A stretch of DNA of 64,000 bases from Tetrahymena thermophila SB210 (Eukaryota; Ciliophora; Oligohymenophorea; Hymenostomatida; Tetrahymenidae): positions 124,001 to 188,000 of the forward strand of contig NW_002476143.1 of assembly GCF_000189635.1 (NCBI RefSeq), written 5' to 3'. The notes beneath the pieces are model-generated. The model saw only the letters and a program-made list of their open reading frames with translations. It did not search any database and was not told where the DNA came from. Shown here in pieces: positions 24,738 through 37,198 of this stretch; the stretch's first letter is position 1, and every line of letters begins with the position of its first letter. Position numbers and translations under genes: made by a program.

Positions 24738-27143
24738 TCAATTGTTCTTTTCCTCTAATGCAACTATCTTTTGTGCCAATTCCTTTTACTTAATAAAATA
24801 AAAATCATTTTATCATCAAATTCATAAATAATTTAAAATACTCTAAAAATAGACCTAATGATTTGATTTACTAATTAGTTTTCTTCATCATTTGTTAAGT
24901 TTTAAAAATCTTTGCTTTAGTTATTCTTTAAAAACTCATACTTTTGACAAATCTACTCAAAATCTTATGAAACAAATTCCTTTTCTGAAGAAGCATTGCA
25001 CTCTAAAAATAAAATTATTTTTGCAATAGCAAATACAATTTAATTGAGCTTTAATTAACTTTGATCCACTTTTATTTTAATAAGCTGAGCAATTTCTTAA
25101 AATATTGAAATGCTTTAATCAAACAATTATTTTTGTATATTATTAAATCCACTGTACATATTTTTAAGCTTGTTTGAATCGAAATCCCAATTAAACAGCT
25201 AATCATATTTGATTTACTCAAACTCATTTTATCTAAAACCAAAATTTTATTTCTTTTAATTTTCATCATTTATTAAATAATTTTACTCTTCTTATTTAAG
25301 TTTATTTTAAGTAATGTCAATTTTTTATTTACTTGCATTTGAATTTTATTAAAACTCGACAGTCATTTAAGTAAAAGATTAGTTTATTTAAAAAAGACCA
25401 TTTTTCGAGTTTGGGGTAGAATCATAGCTCTATTGTGTCATTAGTTACTTATCTTTTAAATAAGATTAAAAGATAATACTCAAAAGCTCTATATGGTTAA
25501 TGCTTTAATTAGCTCCCATATTTTAAATTTATTTGTTTTAAATAAACTGCTTTACTTTCAAGAGCAAGTTTTCATATAAATGTTATTATCTTTCATTAAG
25601 TCTATTTCCGAATATCATTTTGATACATTCTTTTGTTTTACTAATTCCAATATTAATTTCAAATTCTTGATATTTTTTAGCAAACTAAGAGTCATCAACA
25701 ATAAATTTTCCTGCCACATATTCTATAATGCATCTAAATTGTAAAAAATAGACCAAATCTTATTTAGAATAGCTTTCAGCAAGAAACCTTTTATTAAAAA
25801 AACAAATGAACAAATAAATGTATTTTTAGCATTTATATGTGAAAGTTTGAAAATAGAAATTACCCTGAAAATATTTTAATGTCTTCGTATTATTATCTGT
25901 AGAATTATACTGAATAAAGAAGATTAAGTGCTTTCTTATATTAGTAAAATTTTTATATGAAACTAATTTAACTTCAAAATTTTACATACTTAATGATAAT
26001 CTTTAATAGAAACTAGTGTTCTTGTTTCATTGAAGTATTTTAAAAATTCATTTACATAACAAGAAAATTCTTAATTATCTTTGAGAACATTATTTATGCT
26101 ATTCATTTTTATCTTTTTCTTAAAGACATAACTATAAATTTACTCAATTTCCCATCTTAACTATTCTTTTTTTATAAATATAAATTTTATATTGATTTTT
26201 ATAAGTAAATCCTAAGATATTTTTATCTTATATTCAAAAATCTTTTAAAAATTCCATAAAAGGTATTTACTATAAATCCTAATATATTAAGGTTCCCATT
26301 TTTGATCCTTTTCATAGACCTTAATATATTTTTTAATTTTCAAAAAATGAGCCTAAAATAAAAAATCTTAATGATTTAATGATGATCTATAGTAATTCTT
26401 TTATGGAAAATTAAAATATGATTAAAAATTTTACACAATTTTTCTAATTTTGGTTTGATCCACCTATCTATTTATCCAAAATATTTTAAAAATGATGTGT
26501 ATTCTTGTTTGTCTTCGAAATTTAATATATTTTCCATGCTATCCTATTTTGTCAGTATTTAATTAATTTATATGAATAGCTATAATAATTATTTACTTTG
26601 ATGGACCTAATATTTATATCTTAAGATTTAGAAATTCTACTTTTATTTTCTGTCACATCGCTTTTTATTTATTTAGATCTATCTAATTTAATTAGTTGAA
26701 TTATATTATTATATTTAATTAATATTACCATTATCAAATCTAAGAGGAGATTTACTTTTAAAGTATTTTTAGTTAAATTTTTCCTAGCTACTTAATGCTT
26801 ATTTTAAGTTAACAGTTTTATCAAAATCGGGATTTCTATATTCTATTTATACTTTCTTAGTAGTTGCATTTAAATATTCTTTATTTTGATCTAAAATTTG
26901 GGCTTGATCGTTTTAAAATTAACCTATTTTTTGTTATCTCATTTATAACATTTCATCAATAATTTTAATTTTTTGATTAAAAAAATCATTATTTAGTTCT
27001 AATTCACACGCTTCATTGACATTTTTATGAATTATTATTTTTTCTTATAGGTTTGTGTTTTTATTTTGGAAGCAATCTTAAGCGTCTTAAGTAGTTTTGT
27101 CACACTTACTAAATGTAAACTCTCTTTCTCTGATAATACTCAT
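24738..27143 (-). CDS. unknown multi-exon protein with coiled-coil segments
   Basis: I do not recognise a family. The first exon (27143 to about 26756) starts MSIIREREFTFSKCDKTT and holds a charged coiled-coil-like stretch (KIIDEMLQMRQQKIGQ). Later coding blocks on the same strand are clear by composition: NQWEIEQIYSYVFKKK at about 26160-25990, SYKNFTNIRKHLIFF at about 25975-25880, FLAESYSKQDLVYFLQFRC and IVDDSQFAKKYQEF at about 25795-25560, and FLECNASSEKEFV at about 25005-24830. The last exon is KQKELAQKIVALEEKNN, ending in TGA at 24738-24740. Introns between these blocks are GT/AG, but several boundaries (about 26755-26170, 25550-25010) could not be fixed. The region may hide further exons, or the gene may be partly decayed. 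Only the strand and ends are reasonably sure. Confidence 0.5.
26281..26330. repeat. perfect 13-bp inverted repeat
   Basis: AATATATTAAGGT at 26281-26293 is matched exactly by ACCTTAATATATT at 26318-26330 across a 24-bp spacer, inside an intron or poorly resolved part of the unknown minus-strand gene. It could form a hairpin in RNA. No gene product or family is implied. Confidence 0.6.
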
Positions 27144-27440
27144 ATCTAGTAGCAAATTAAATTATTGATTTATATGCGAAAGATTTATAAATTTTAGTGA
27201 TTGATATAGATATACCCATATAAATAATTAATAATAACCAATAATTATTGTTAAATTTATAAAAATAAAAGTTAATTTAATAAATTAATTAAGAGGAGTT
27301 TATTAAAATATGCATTGATTAATAAATATATTAAATACATCTTAAAGCAAGCTGTCTAAAATTGAATACTAACATTAAATTATTTTAAAAATGTACTTTT
27401 AACTATTTAAATTTTAATAATATTTCTGGAGTTTATTCAA
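27144..27440. other. short intergenic
   Basis: The 297 bp between the start of the unknown gene and the stop of the PPR gene, both on the minus strand, presumably hold the promoter of the former. The sequence is AT-rich and nothing else is visible. Confidence 0.5.
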
Positions 27441-30400
27441 TCAAGAGTTATTATTTTGTGAGTTAGAAATTTTAGATTTAGAGAAGTAAGTTTTTTTCTG
27501 CTTCTTCTAATTTTTGTCATTTTTATGCTCTCCTTTGGAATCAATGGAATCATCATCAGAGTCTTTTTCAAATTACTCTAAGTTCTTTTCATTCAATAAC
27601 TAATCTTATATCTCATCCTTTTCACTGCGATTAGAGAGGAATGAATTTTGATTCTTAGATACGCTTTTATTCTATTTATTTTGCTAAACTGAATTATCAC
27701 CATTCAATTATAGCTTATTCTTTAAATCGTCAATAGAAGGTCCGCCTCCTATTTTTGGTTTATTAATGAATTTTCTTCCTTCTTGATTATTGCCGACTTT
27801 GGGATTGCTATAGTTATTATTGATATTATGATTATTATTGTTATTTCCATTCTCAAACCCACTATTTGTCCTAAAATTTATTTTATTTGAATTGTAGCTA
27901 GAATTCAAGTTATTATTATTATATTAAGATGAGACTGACGATCCATTATTAAAAAGAAGAGAATCATCTGTCTTCTTTCTTTAGTGAAAAGACTAAGATT
28001 TATTTTTATTCGTATTTGTAGAATAATTATTGTTATAATTATTTTAGAAACCAGAGTTCTTTTGACTAAAACCACCTAAATTATTTCTATTTCCCCAATA
28101 TTATCTGTTCATGTTGTTTGATCCCTTTTGGTTTAAATACTATAGATATTCCTTTTTTTCATCATTGTTATTAACAAAGATTTAATTAACAACTTCCTTG
28201 TAGAGATCAATATCTATTTCAACCTGATGTTTTTTTAGTAAAACTAACATTTTTTATAAGCATTTTTCTATTTCTTGCAATGTCAACTATTCTGTTTCAA
28301 AATTTTAGCTATTCATCTAATTGAAATTAGATGTAAATCTAATATTTCCTGAATATGTTCTCGATCTCTAGTCTTCTACTTCGTTATTTTCCCCGCTGTT
28401 TTGAGTATTTTCCATAGCCTTTCTCTTGCTTAAAACTTTTGTCAGAAGATTTTGATACACCTCTTGATTCAAAATTACTTTCTTTTCTAGAGTGTCAATT
28501 GTCATTTTAAGCGCATCATTTACGCAATTATTGAACATTAAACCACTAACGAGAGTGTTGTAAAAGACAGGATCACCTCTTATATTGTTTCTTTTCATAT
28601 CTTCATATAGTGGAAGTAACTCTCTGATGCGCTTATGTTTAATGCAAGCTTAGATTAAGCAGGTGTAAACAATTAAACCTGGTTTAATACTGACTTTCTT
28701 CATTTCTTTTAGGATATTTAATGCTTCATCAACCTTGTCTTAAGCACTATTTAGCTTGATTAAAATGCTATAAGTAACGTTAGATGGTTGAATGTTGTCT
28801 TGTCTCATTTTTTGATAAAGCAATTAAGTTTTTTCGAATGACCTAGCCTTAAACAACCCATCAAGTATACTATTATAAAAAATTTCATCAAGCTTATATT
28901 ATTCTTATTTTCTCAAGTCTTCAAAAATTTCTAAAGCTTCTTCAATGTCTCCCTGCTTAAAAAGCCCTTTAATGTAAGTGCTATACGTAATCAAGTCTGC
29001 TCTTTTATTTTCTTCTTTCTATTCCATAATCTCATTGAAAATTTTTTTCATCTATTCTTTGTCTTTACACTAAACAGCACACTCCATCAAACTATTGTAA
29101 GAAACAATATTAGGTTCTAGATCTTTATCCTTCTTCATTATTTCAAATATCTATCGAGTTAAAATATTTAATATTTATTTTAAAATAAAATTAAAATTTT
29201 TTTAATTTACTTCTAAGGCTTTTTTCATGTTTTCTTATTTTGTGTATCCTTTGAGCAAAGTTGTGTAAATGATTGTATTAGGCTTTATGTCCTTTTCTTC
29301 TAAGAGTATTTCTTCTGCTTTATTGAGTTAATTACATTTAACACATGTATCTATCAAGCATCCTAGAGTCACTTCATTAAGGGAAATTTTATTTGTCTTC
29401 ATTTACTAATAAATGGTCATAGCATAATTAAATTATTTGTGCTAGCCATAACCTTTGATTAGTATGCAGTAAGTTACTCCAGAAGGTGAAACACCAAATT
29501 TATCAAAATATCCATAGACATCTAGAGCTAACTTTACTTAGCCACACTAGAAACATAAATCTATTAAGGAATTAATCATTGCCTCATCAGGGTATATGTT
29601 TTCTTCTTCTTTCTTTTCATTCAAATATTCAACCATTTAACATAACTTTTACAATGTTTCATCGTTTTCGCTATATTAGATTCCTTTAAGGTTTTTAAGT
29701 ATTTAGTAATATAGTTCACACCTTCTCTTTTAGATATCTTCTTTTGCTTTCCATGTTTCATCTCTCTCTAAATTATCAAGCGTCTACAAAGCTTATGCTA
29801 ACTTATTAGATCTTAAAGCAATATCAATCATAGCAATAACGCTTCCCTCGTTCATTTTCAAATCTAATTTAAAATCATAAATTTAAAATGAAATTAATTG
29901 TTTGTAATTCAGTTTTAATCTTTAATAAATTTAATAAATTTTCCATATTAATTTAATTCAACATGCTTTGATTATTTTAAAATTTTAAAATAAATTTGTT
30001 CAAGAAAGTAGAAAAAGCATTACTATATTTATTTACAATTGAGTTCAACTGTTCTACCATTTAAATGCTTTATTAACTTGAAATTTAATTATTCAGTCCA
30101 TATTAAATCGCTTTTAGAAAGAGGCAAATAATGTTGGGAGTTATGACTTCTAACTTTAGGAATTAAGTCTAAAATAAAGCAAAAAGATCTAACGCGCCTT
30201 CGACTTGTTTGCAATCTAATAAAATCTGTAATAAGTACTCATAAGTTTAGCAGTTTGCCTCTAAGCTTTTACTTTTTAGCTCTTCAAAAAGTAGTTTTAC
30301 ATTAAAGGAGATCTTTTATCCTATAAATTTCCTAACCTGAGTATTATAATCAATGATATTAGTGACAGGATTCTCTTATTAATCAAGAATTTATTTAAAC

Positions 30401-30756
30401 CTTTCATTCCTATCGTTCCACTGCTAGATGCCTTAGCTTCTTTATATCAGCTAATAACTTGCTGTACTTGGAGTATTATCTAATTGATCTGAATAAAATT
30501 GATTAGCCTAACCTTAATTTTCGCTATTCGCATGAAAGTTTTGTAAGCCTTAAATGGGAGAAGATTGATTTTTATTTTATTAAGAAAATTAAGGGCTATT
30601 AGCACGATTATTTTGTTAAAAAAACTTTTCCTTCAGGTTTTTGAGCAATGGAATTATAATAGCAGCTATAACTGTTATAATTACCAATGCGTTGACCATT
30701 GAAGACAATAAACTGCTATTGGCACTTTCTTTGTGTTCTTCATTCTAATTGTTCAT
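27441..30756 (-). CDS. membrane-anchored PPR (pentatricopeptide repeat) protein
   Basis: An RNA-binding helical-repeat protein, usually organellar. The ATG at 30754-30756 opens MNNQNEEHKESANSS, then one TM-like segment (about 20-40: MVNALVIITVIAAIIIPLL), then a Q/S/N-rich linker. From about 30.2 to 28.4 kb come about 15 PPR-like units of 35 residues, for example NTIIYTTLLKGYTKQENMKK, NIVSYNSLMECAVQ, VTYSILIKLNSAQDKVDEA and GLIVYTCLIQACIKH. The tail is N/G/Q-rich (NNNYSTNTNKNKS, KIGGGPSIDDLKNKL) and ends SNSQNNNS before the TGA. At least two introns are seen (about 29159-29212 and within 29870-30060). The frame around the second is not exactly fixed. A hydrophobic anchor in place of a plain mitochondrial presequence is unusual for a PPR protein. 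The repeats are of P type without E/DYW additions. Confidence 0.87.
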
Positions 30757-31704
30757 TTCTTTCTGCTTTTTAATTATTTTTAATTTAATATTTCTTCTTC
30801 TTTTGAATTTATCTTCAAAGGATTTACTTAGCAAGCTAGTTAGCTAGTTTTTTTATAAATCCAATAATTGAGATGATTTTATTCTATCTCTATCTATCTA
30901 CATAGATTATAATATTCATATAAAAATCTTGTTGTTTGTTGTTTTTGTCACTTGTAGATAGGAACTGTTGTTTGTTATTTAGTCAGTTTGTAGAAATTGA
31001 ATGTTTAAATTTTATAAGAAAAAAATTATCATTAAAACGATTAAATAAATCTGAACTTTTACTTAATTTTTAATTACATTTAATGTATTTATGTTTTTTA
31101 TTTATTTTAATTACAATTCTTTATTAAATTTAAAAAAAGAGTTCCTTTTTCAAATGTAAATCTATCTTATCTTCAATCAGCAAAAATAATATATAACTTT
31201 TGAATAATTTAAATTAGTAATCAAATAATAATTTATTTTTTTAATCACTTTATACTTACTTTCAATCATAAAAATCTACTTTATAAATTTTGTTTATATT
31301 ACAAAATGATAAAAATTTTTAAAAATTAGTCACTCAGGATGAATAATTTTTCAATTAAACTTAATCAAATTATTCCATTTTTTAACAAAATTATTTCATA
31401 TTTTATTTTTAAATAAATTGGCTTGACTAATTTTGTTTATCTAAATTATAAAAAAGTTTTTGTTAGACTTATCGAAATAATATCATTATCGATTTTTTGC
31501 TACATTTTTTTAGAATTTTAAGATTTTTGAAGTTAAAAAACAGTCAAAATATAATTTTCTCTATTAATTTTTTATTTTTAAAGTTAGCCTATTGTTAATT
31601 TTAAAAATCTAATAAAAATCCTTGATACTAAAATAGTAAAAACTTTTTAGAAATTAACAAATTAATCACTCACAAATATATTTTTAAATTTAATTTTATA
31701 AATT
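30757..31704. other. intergenic
   Basis: Upstream of the PPR gene and downstream of the CDKL-like gene. It contains a TAGCAAGCTAGTTAGCTAG patch at 30830-30850 and otherwise A/T low-complexity sequence. No gene is supported. Confidence 0.55.
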
Positions 31705-32688
31705 TCAATTTTTTTATAAATCCTAGTGAGCTTAATTCTTTAAGTTTTCTTTTATTTGATTAGATAATTTATTTTATATAAAAGCTCCCTTTTCATTATC
31801 AATTTTTGATTTTAATTTATCAAAGAAAGGATGACTTAAAGATTATTCAGCTGTTATTCTTTCGTCTGGATTCATTTTAAGCATCATTTTCATTAAATCT
31901 AGCCCTTCAGCATTAATTTTGCCTTGATATCTCAATTCAATAGAATTAAAATTTTTAATAATTGGAAATTTTAAATCTTTATATTTTTTTTTGAATAAAT
32001 TCTCATATTAATTTGTAAGTGGACCTATCACCTATACAATCCTATAAAATTAATCTATTTCTCCTTAACCAGGAAATAAAGGTTCACCATCAATTAATTC
32101 TGCCATGACACAAGCAGCTGCCCAAATATCTTCCGGTTTTCCGTATTTTCTGTAATCTAAAAGATACTCTGGTGATTTATACCATCTTGCTTCTACATAA
32201 TCTGTAACTATTTCACCTTTTTAAGGTAATTATCTAGCTAAACGAAATCCATTTAATTTTAACTCATAATTTGAAGGATTGATATATATATGCATAGGTT
32301 TAATATTTTAATGAATAATATCATATTTGTGACACTAATTTATAGATGATAAAACCTAATACATTATATTTGGAATGACATTTTAATCTAATCCTTTTTA
32401 TTAACTTCCCTATTTAAGATAATTTGATAAGCTAATTTCTACATACTCTTCAACAATGTATATTTCATTATTCTTTTAACAAATTTCAATTATATCAACT
32501 ATATTTTTGTGATGTAGCATTTTCTTAATCTTTACTTCCCTCTCTATCCGTTTTTTTTCCTCGACTTAGTTGATATTTAATTTGTATGCCTTAATAGCTA
32601 TAATTTTTTATGTTTCTTTATTAAGACACTTATAAAGTTTAAAATAATCAGCTTCTTCAAGTATGCTCAAGACTTAATACTTATTCAT
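31705..32688 (-). CDS. CDKL-type kinase fold, predicted pseudokinase
   Basis: An intronless 327-aa frame from ATG 32686-32688 to TGA 31705-31707. It covers one whole kinase domain with little else. The C-lobe is clearly CDKL/CMGC: TDYVEARWYKSPEYLL, KPEDIWAAACVMAELIDG, EPLFPGQGEIDQFYRI, NPDERITAEQSLSHPFF. The ATP-anchoring Lys33 (IAIKAYK) and an alpha-C Glu (REVKIKKML) are kept. The glycine loop is gone (ILEEADYFKLYKC). The catalytic HRD is HQN (126-128, IIHQNIKPMHIYIN). The Mg-binding DFG is NGF (146-148, LKLNGFRLAR). With both catalytic Asp residues absent, phosphotransfer is not expected; a scaffolding or regulatory role, perhaps ciliary like other CDKLs, is inference. The frame is intact and the SPE and F-helix Asp are conserved, which argues against a dead gene. 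Confidence 0.88.
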
Positions 32689-33002
32689 ATATTTTGCAAA
32701 ATTATATTTTTAGGTATTTATTTTTTTTTTAATTTGTTACAAAACAATTAATTAATTTTATTTTAAATAATCCTATATTTTTTTTAAATATAAAAGAATT
32801 ATATTTATTGATTAAATCTTATTTTCAAAAACTAATTTTCTATATTTTATAATTAGGAAATAATATAAATTTTATTAACTCAAAACATAAGGTGCTTATT
32901 TACTCTCTTAAAAATTAAAATATTTGAATATTAAAAAAAATGAAAATGATAAAAAGCAAAATATTTAAAGAATCATACATAATGCATTTCACAAATTAAA
33001 TT
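32689..33002. other. intergenic, start of duplicated block
   Basis: The promoter side of the CDKL-like gene. From about 32811 on, the sequence is nearly repeated at about 37004 (TATTGATTAAATC followed by TTTTCAAAAACTA), so this flank belongs to the tandem duplication that carries the two LRR genes. Confidence 0.65.
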
Positions 33003-35375
33003 TCAATGAATTAAATTAACTAATTATTTTATTTTTCTTATAAATAATTTTTTAGCAAAAGCATCTAAATCCTAAATTTATTGTTAATTTGATATCTCAC
33101 TTTGACTGTTTTGGTTTCCTAAATAACTCATATCCTATTAAAATTCTTATATATCCATATTTTCCAAATCTTCTTTATCAAATTCTTCATCATCTTTTTG
33201 ATAATTGCCTTCATTTTCTGATAAGTTTTCATCTTCTTTCATATCATCGCCTTCTTTGTCTATATCTTCATCTTCTTCTTTTACTTAGTCATTCTATAAG
33301 CTATTCTCTTCATCTAAAATTTCATTATTTTCCTCTTCAAGATCATCTTCTATTTCCTCATCCTCTTCATCTTAATTTCCATAATCGTCTGGGTCCTCTC
33401 TATCCAAATTAAGAGAATATTTAATTTAAATGACAGTTTTATTCTAACTGAGGTTATTAGCAAATAATTTTATGTTGTTTTAAGTTATTTAATGTTCTTA
33501 ATCTACTTTTATTTTTAGGAATTAAAGTTTTTTGCACATACTCAAAGCATTTCCTATATTCCCGAAATCATTATTTTTCAAATTATGTTTATAAATATCT
33601 AAATCAATATGAGTTAAACTATTTATATGATTAAAACTTTCACCAAAATTTTTTAGAGAATTTTCAGATAATTTATTTTCTTCTCCTAAACCAAGTGAAA
33701 ACTTATTTAAATTTTATAAATGTAAAAGCTATTGACCTAAATAACTCATTCCTTACCCACCTATTTAATTTCTGCTACCAAAGTATAATCCTAATATTTT
33801 TAAATTGACTAAACTTTTCATATTGATTGAGAATTATTAAAACCCTTCTTATGTCAAATTATTATAACCTTTTATGCTAAAATTTAGGTCTTATAATTAA
33901 TTGAGATATTTAAAGCACTGAGATAATCCTATTATTCCCTCTTTCCCTACTTTTGAATAAACACCAATATCAATGTTTAAAGTTTTTAAATCTTTTAAAT
34001 GACATAGTGACTCTCCAATAAAGATACATCCTTAACTACCTATTTAGTTATCATGATCTATCCACAGAGATAGACTCTCCATGTTTTTTGAACATTTTAT
34101 ACCATTTGCTATTGCTTGAATACCTTTAGGGCCTATTTGATTTACAGAAAAGATATTCAAATTAAGAAATTTCAAATTTGAAAGATGAGATAATCCTTAG
34201 CCAATTGATTTAGCGCCTCCTTGCTAAATATCATTACAGTCATGGATCCATAAATTTAAATTATTTAAATTTTTCATTTGTTAAATTGACTTTCCAAGTT
34301 GTATTGCCCCTTCTTTTTCAATATAATCAACTTCACCAATATCAAATTCTAAGTTTTCTAGATTTTTAAGATAAGATAATGATTTGATTATCGAAGTAGA
34401 ACCTTTTTATCCTAATTAATTATCTCCTAGAATATTTAATTTAAGATCTTTTAGATTTTTTAAAGCCTTTAAACCTTCTGCAATACCCTAAGCACCTTTG
34501 AATTAAATTTCATTTCCACCAGAAATAATTAGTTCAAGATAGTCTAAACTTTTCAATTTTATAAGCGCATTTCCTAGGCTAATTGCTCCCTACTAGCCAA
34601 TATTATTATTATAACCTATTAAGAGTTCCAAACGATTCAAATTAGTAAGACTTGAAATTCCTTTTGCTAAAGCTATAGCACCTTGAGATTCTATTTAGTT
34701 ATCCATTTCTATATTTAGTTTTAAATAGCTCAAATTAGTTAAATTCTCTAAGCTTTTTCCAAGCTAAATAGATCCACTTTCTATTAAATTATACTCTCTA
34801 ATAGAAATAGTCAATTATTGTAAATTAATAAGATGAGCAATTCCATCAGCTAATTTTTCGCATCCTTATTTTCCTATAAAATCATAACCAATTTATAAAT
34901 TTAAATTATTGAGTTTCTTCAAATATCTTAAGCAATATCCAATAGCAGAAGCTCCATTTTAAGATAGGTTATTTTCTCCTTCGAAATTTATAATAAGACT
35001 CTCTAAATTTACTAAATTTTAAATAGCGTTAGATAAATATGAAGATCTTTATTCTTAAAAGGGGCTTTATCTAGCAACATTTACTTCCAATTTGACTAAA
35101 TTTTTCAGTTATTAGAAATATTAAAAAAAATCTTGTAAAATGTTTTCATTAAAGCAACTCTCTTCTTAAATAATGATGGTTAATTCTAGTAAATGATTTA
35201 AATTTGTAAGTTGCAATCCTAACTAATTTATACCTTCCTTATCATTTGTATTTAATACTAATTTTAATTTTCTAATATTGCTATGTAAGGAAAGCTTAGT
35301 TTCAATAAACTCTGCTCCATATGTGCTTGATAGATACAAATAGTAACTCTCTTAATTTTAAATTTCATAATTCAT
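33003..35375 (-). CDS. leucine-rich-repeat protein, copy A
   Basis: A single intact exon of 790 aa. From about residue 30 to 680 it consists of RNase-inhibitor-type LRRs of roughly 48-52 residues, each with a LxxLxxLxLxI strand and a GAxxLGxxL helix, for example NLNRLELLIGYNNNIGQQGA and SLDYLELIISGGNEIQFKGA, about 12 or more in a row. A strongly acidic tail follows (EEDEEIEDDLEEENNE), ending IRKIKQLVNLIH. There is no signal peptide or TM segment. Such proteins act as protein-binding scaffolds; the partner is unknown. A second copy lies 4.2 kb away in the same orientation (37199-39559), nearly identical in DNA. LRR genes of this build are a large expanded family in ciliates. Confidence 0.88.
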
Positions 35376-37198
35376 TTGATTTATCTTTGTTATGAATATA
35401 ACTTAAATTTATTTATTTAATTTATTGTTCACACAATTTAGAAATCCAATTAAGTAGATAAAAGATATTTAAATTAAAATATCTTTTGATGAAAATTTAT
35501 AGTTTTTATTGCTATTTGTGGCATATTTTTTCTGCAGCTAATAAGCTACTTGTAAAAAATAATAAATTGATTAATTAATTTTTTTATGTTATTTTATCTT
35601 AATATTTTTATTTGTTTACTTTTTAATTTTAAATAATATTCTTAATTTTATTTTTTTGAAATTAAAAAATAACTTATAAATTTGATAATAATTATTTTTA
35701 TGTTTTTTTTCCTTTCCTTTTCTTATTTTATTTAATTAATTATTAATTAATTTATAAATAAATAAACAAGCTATGAAATCTATCATATTATTTATAATTT
35801 TATTTTTAAATTAATTGCTTGTATAAATAATTAATTTAAATTTGTTTTTAATTTATAATAAATTGCAATAGAAAATTAAGTTAATATAAAAAATGATCAT
35901 AATAATACAAATAAATGATAAAATAATTTGCTGAATTATCAACAAGTTGAAATAATTATAAAATAAAAAAATTTAATTTATCAAACTTTCGTCAATTTAA
36001 TATATTAGTCAATAGATAATTGAAGATGGACTAAAATGAATTTATTCGCTTGAACAAAGAGAAAACATAAGAATATGCCAAATCAAAGTCTATCACCCAA
36101 ATTTAGGTGATGAAAAATATTATAAATTGATACTCATAAATTTATAAGAATAAATTCATAAGAAAATATAAAAAATATATAAAAATTAATTAAAGAATAT
36201 TGCCGAATTTTCAGCTTAAGAAAATAATTATAAATTTATAAGAAAATATAAATATATAAAAAATATATTAAAGTTTATTGCCCGAATTAATAATTATAAA
36301 TTGATAAGAATATATATAAAACCAAATATAGTCTATTTATTGCTAAAATAATTTTCAACTTTAGAAAATAATTATATTAATAAGAAAAATATAAAAATAT
36401 TTAAAAATATATTAAACTCTATCAACAAATTTTCAATAATATAAAATAATTATAAATTGATAAAGAATAGCAATGTGATAAATTTTTGCCCAAATTTAGA
36501 CAAGATAAAATAAAATGAATAAGAAAATATAAAATATGTTAAAGTTTACTATTGAAAATTCAATAATAAAAAATAATTAAAAAATATTAATCAAAAAAAA
36601 TAAATAACTATTAAGCATAAGTTATTTATTTTCAAATTTGTTTATTTCCATAAATTTCTTATTGTATTTTATTTGTTAGAAAGCTTATTCAATATTTTAA
36701 TATGAACCAATAAATTCTAATAATTAAATTATACATTTTTTATTTTCATTATTGATAAATATTTTTACTTTATTTATCTTTTTCAATTTGATTAAATTCA
36801 AAATTTTCTAAAGATTTATTTCCATCTTTGTAAATAACATATCTTTTTTAAATTATTTTTATTATCTGTGAAATTATTTAATGGCTAATAACTATTTCTA
36901 AAAATTTTTTATACCATTTACTCGTTTTATGAGTAGAAGATTAAAAATCTAGAGGTAGCTACTGGAGCTGCAAAATAACAGTTGCCTCTAAGTATATATT
37001 TATTGATTAAATCCTTTTTCAAAAACTATTTTTCTATATTTTATAAATAAGAAATAATTTAAACTTACTTTATTAACTTAAAACATATGGTGATTATTTA
37101 CTGTCCTAAAGATTTAAATATTTAAATATTAAAAAAATGAAAATGATACAAAAAAAATATTTAAAAGATCATACATAATGCATTTCACAAATCAAATT
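35376..37198. other. spacer between the LRR copies
   Basis: It contains the promoter of copy A, a block of degenerate 60-80-bp repeats (listed separately) and, from about 37004, the 3' flank that is duplicated with copy A. No gene is supported. Confidence 0.65.
35930..36560. repeat. degenerate 60-80-bp tandem repeat
   Basis: Six or more diverged copies of a unit built as (T)TGCC(C)GAATTTTCA-like core, then ATAATTATAAATTGATAAG, then AAAATATAAAAATATATTAAA. Core anchors are at about 36201, 36279, 36341, 36419, 36484 and 36549, so the spacing alternates between about 62-65 and 78 bp. An earlier related core, CACCCAAATTTAGG, is near 36090. It lies only in the spacer between the two LRR genes and was not seen after copy B. 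Confidence 0.65.

Noticed and set aside
33089-33412. 107-aa + strand frame, repeated at 37285-37596
   Set aside because: Antisense of the acidic tails of the two LRR genes; its repetition only reflects the duplication.
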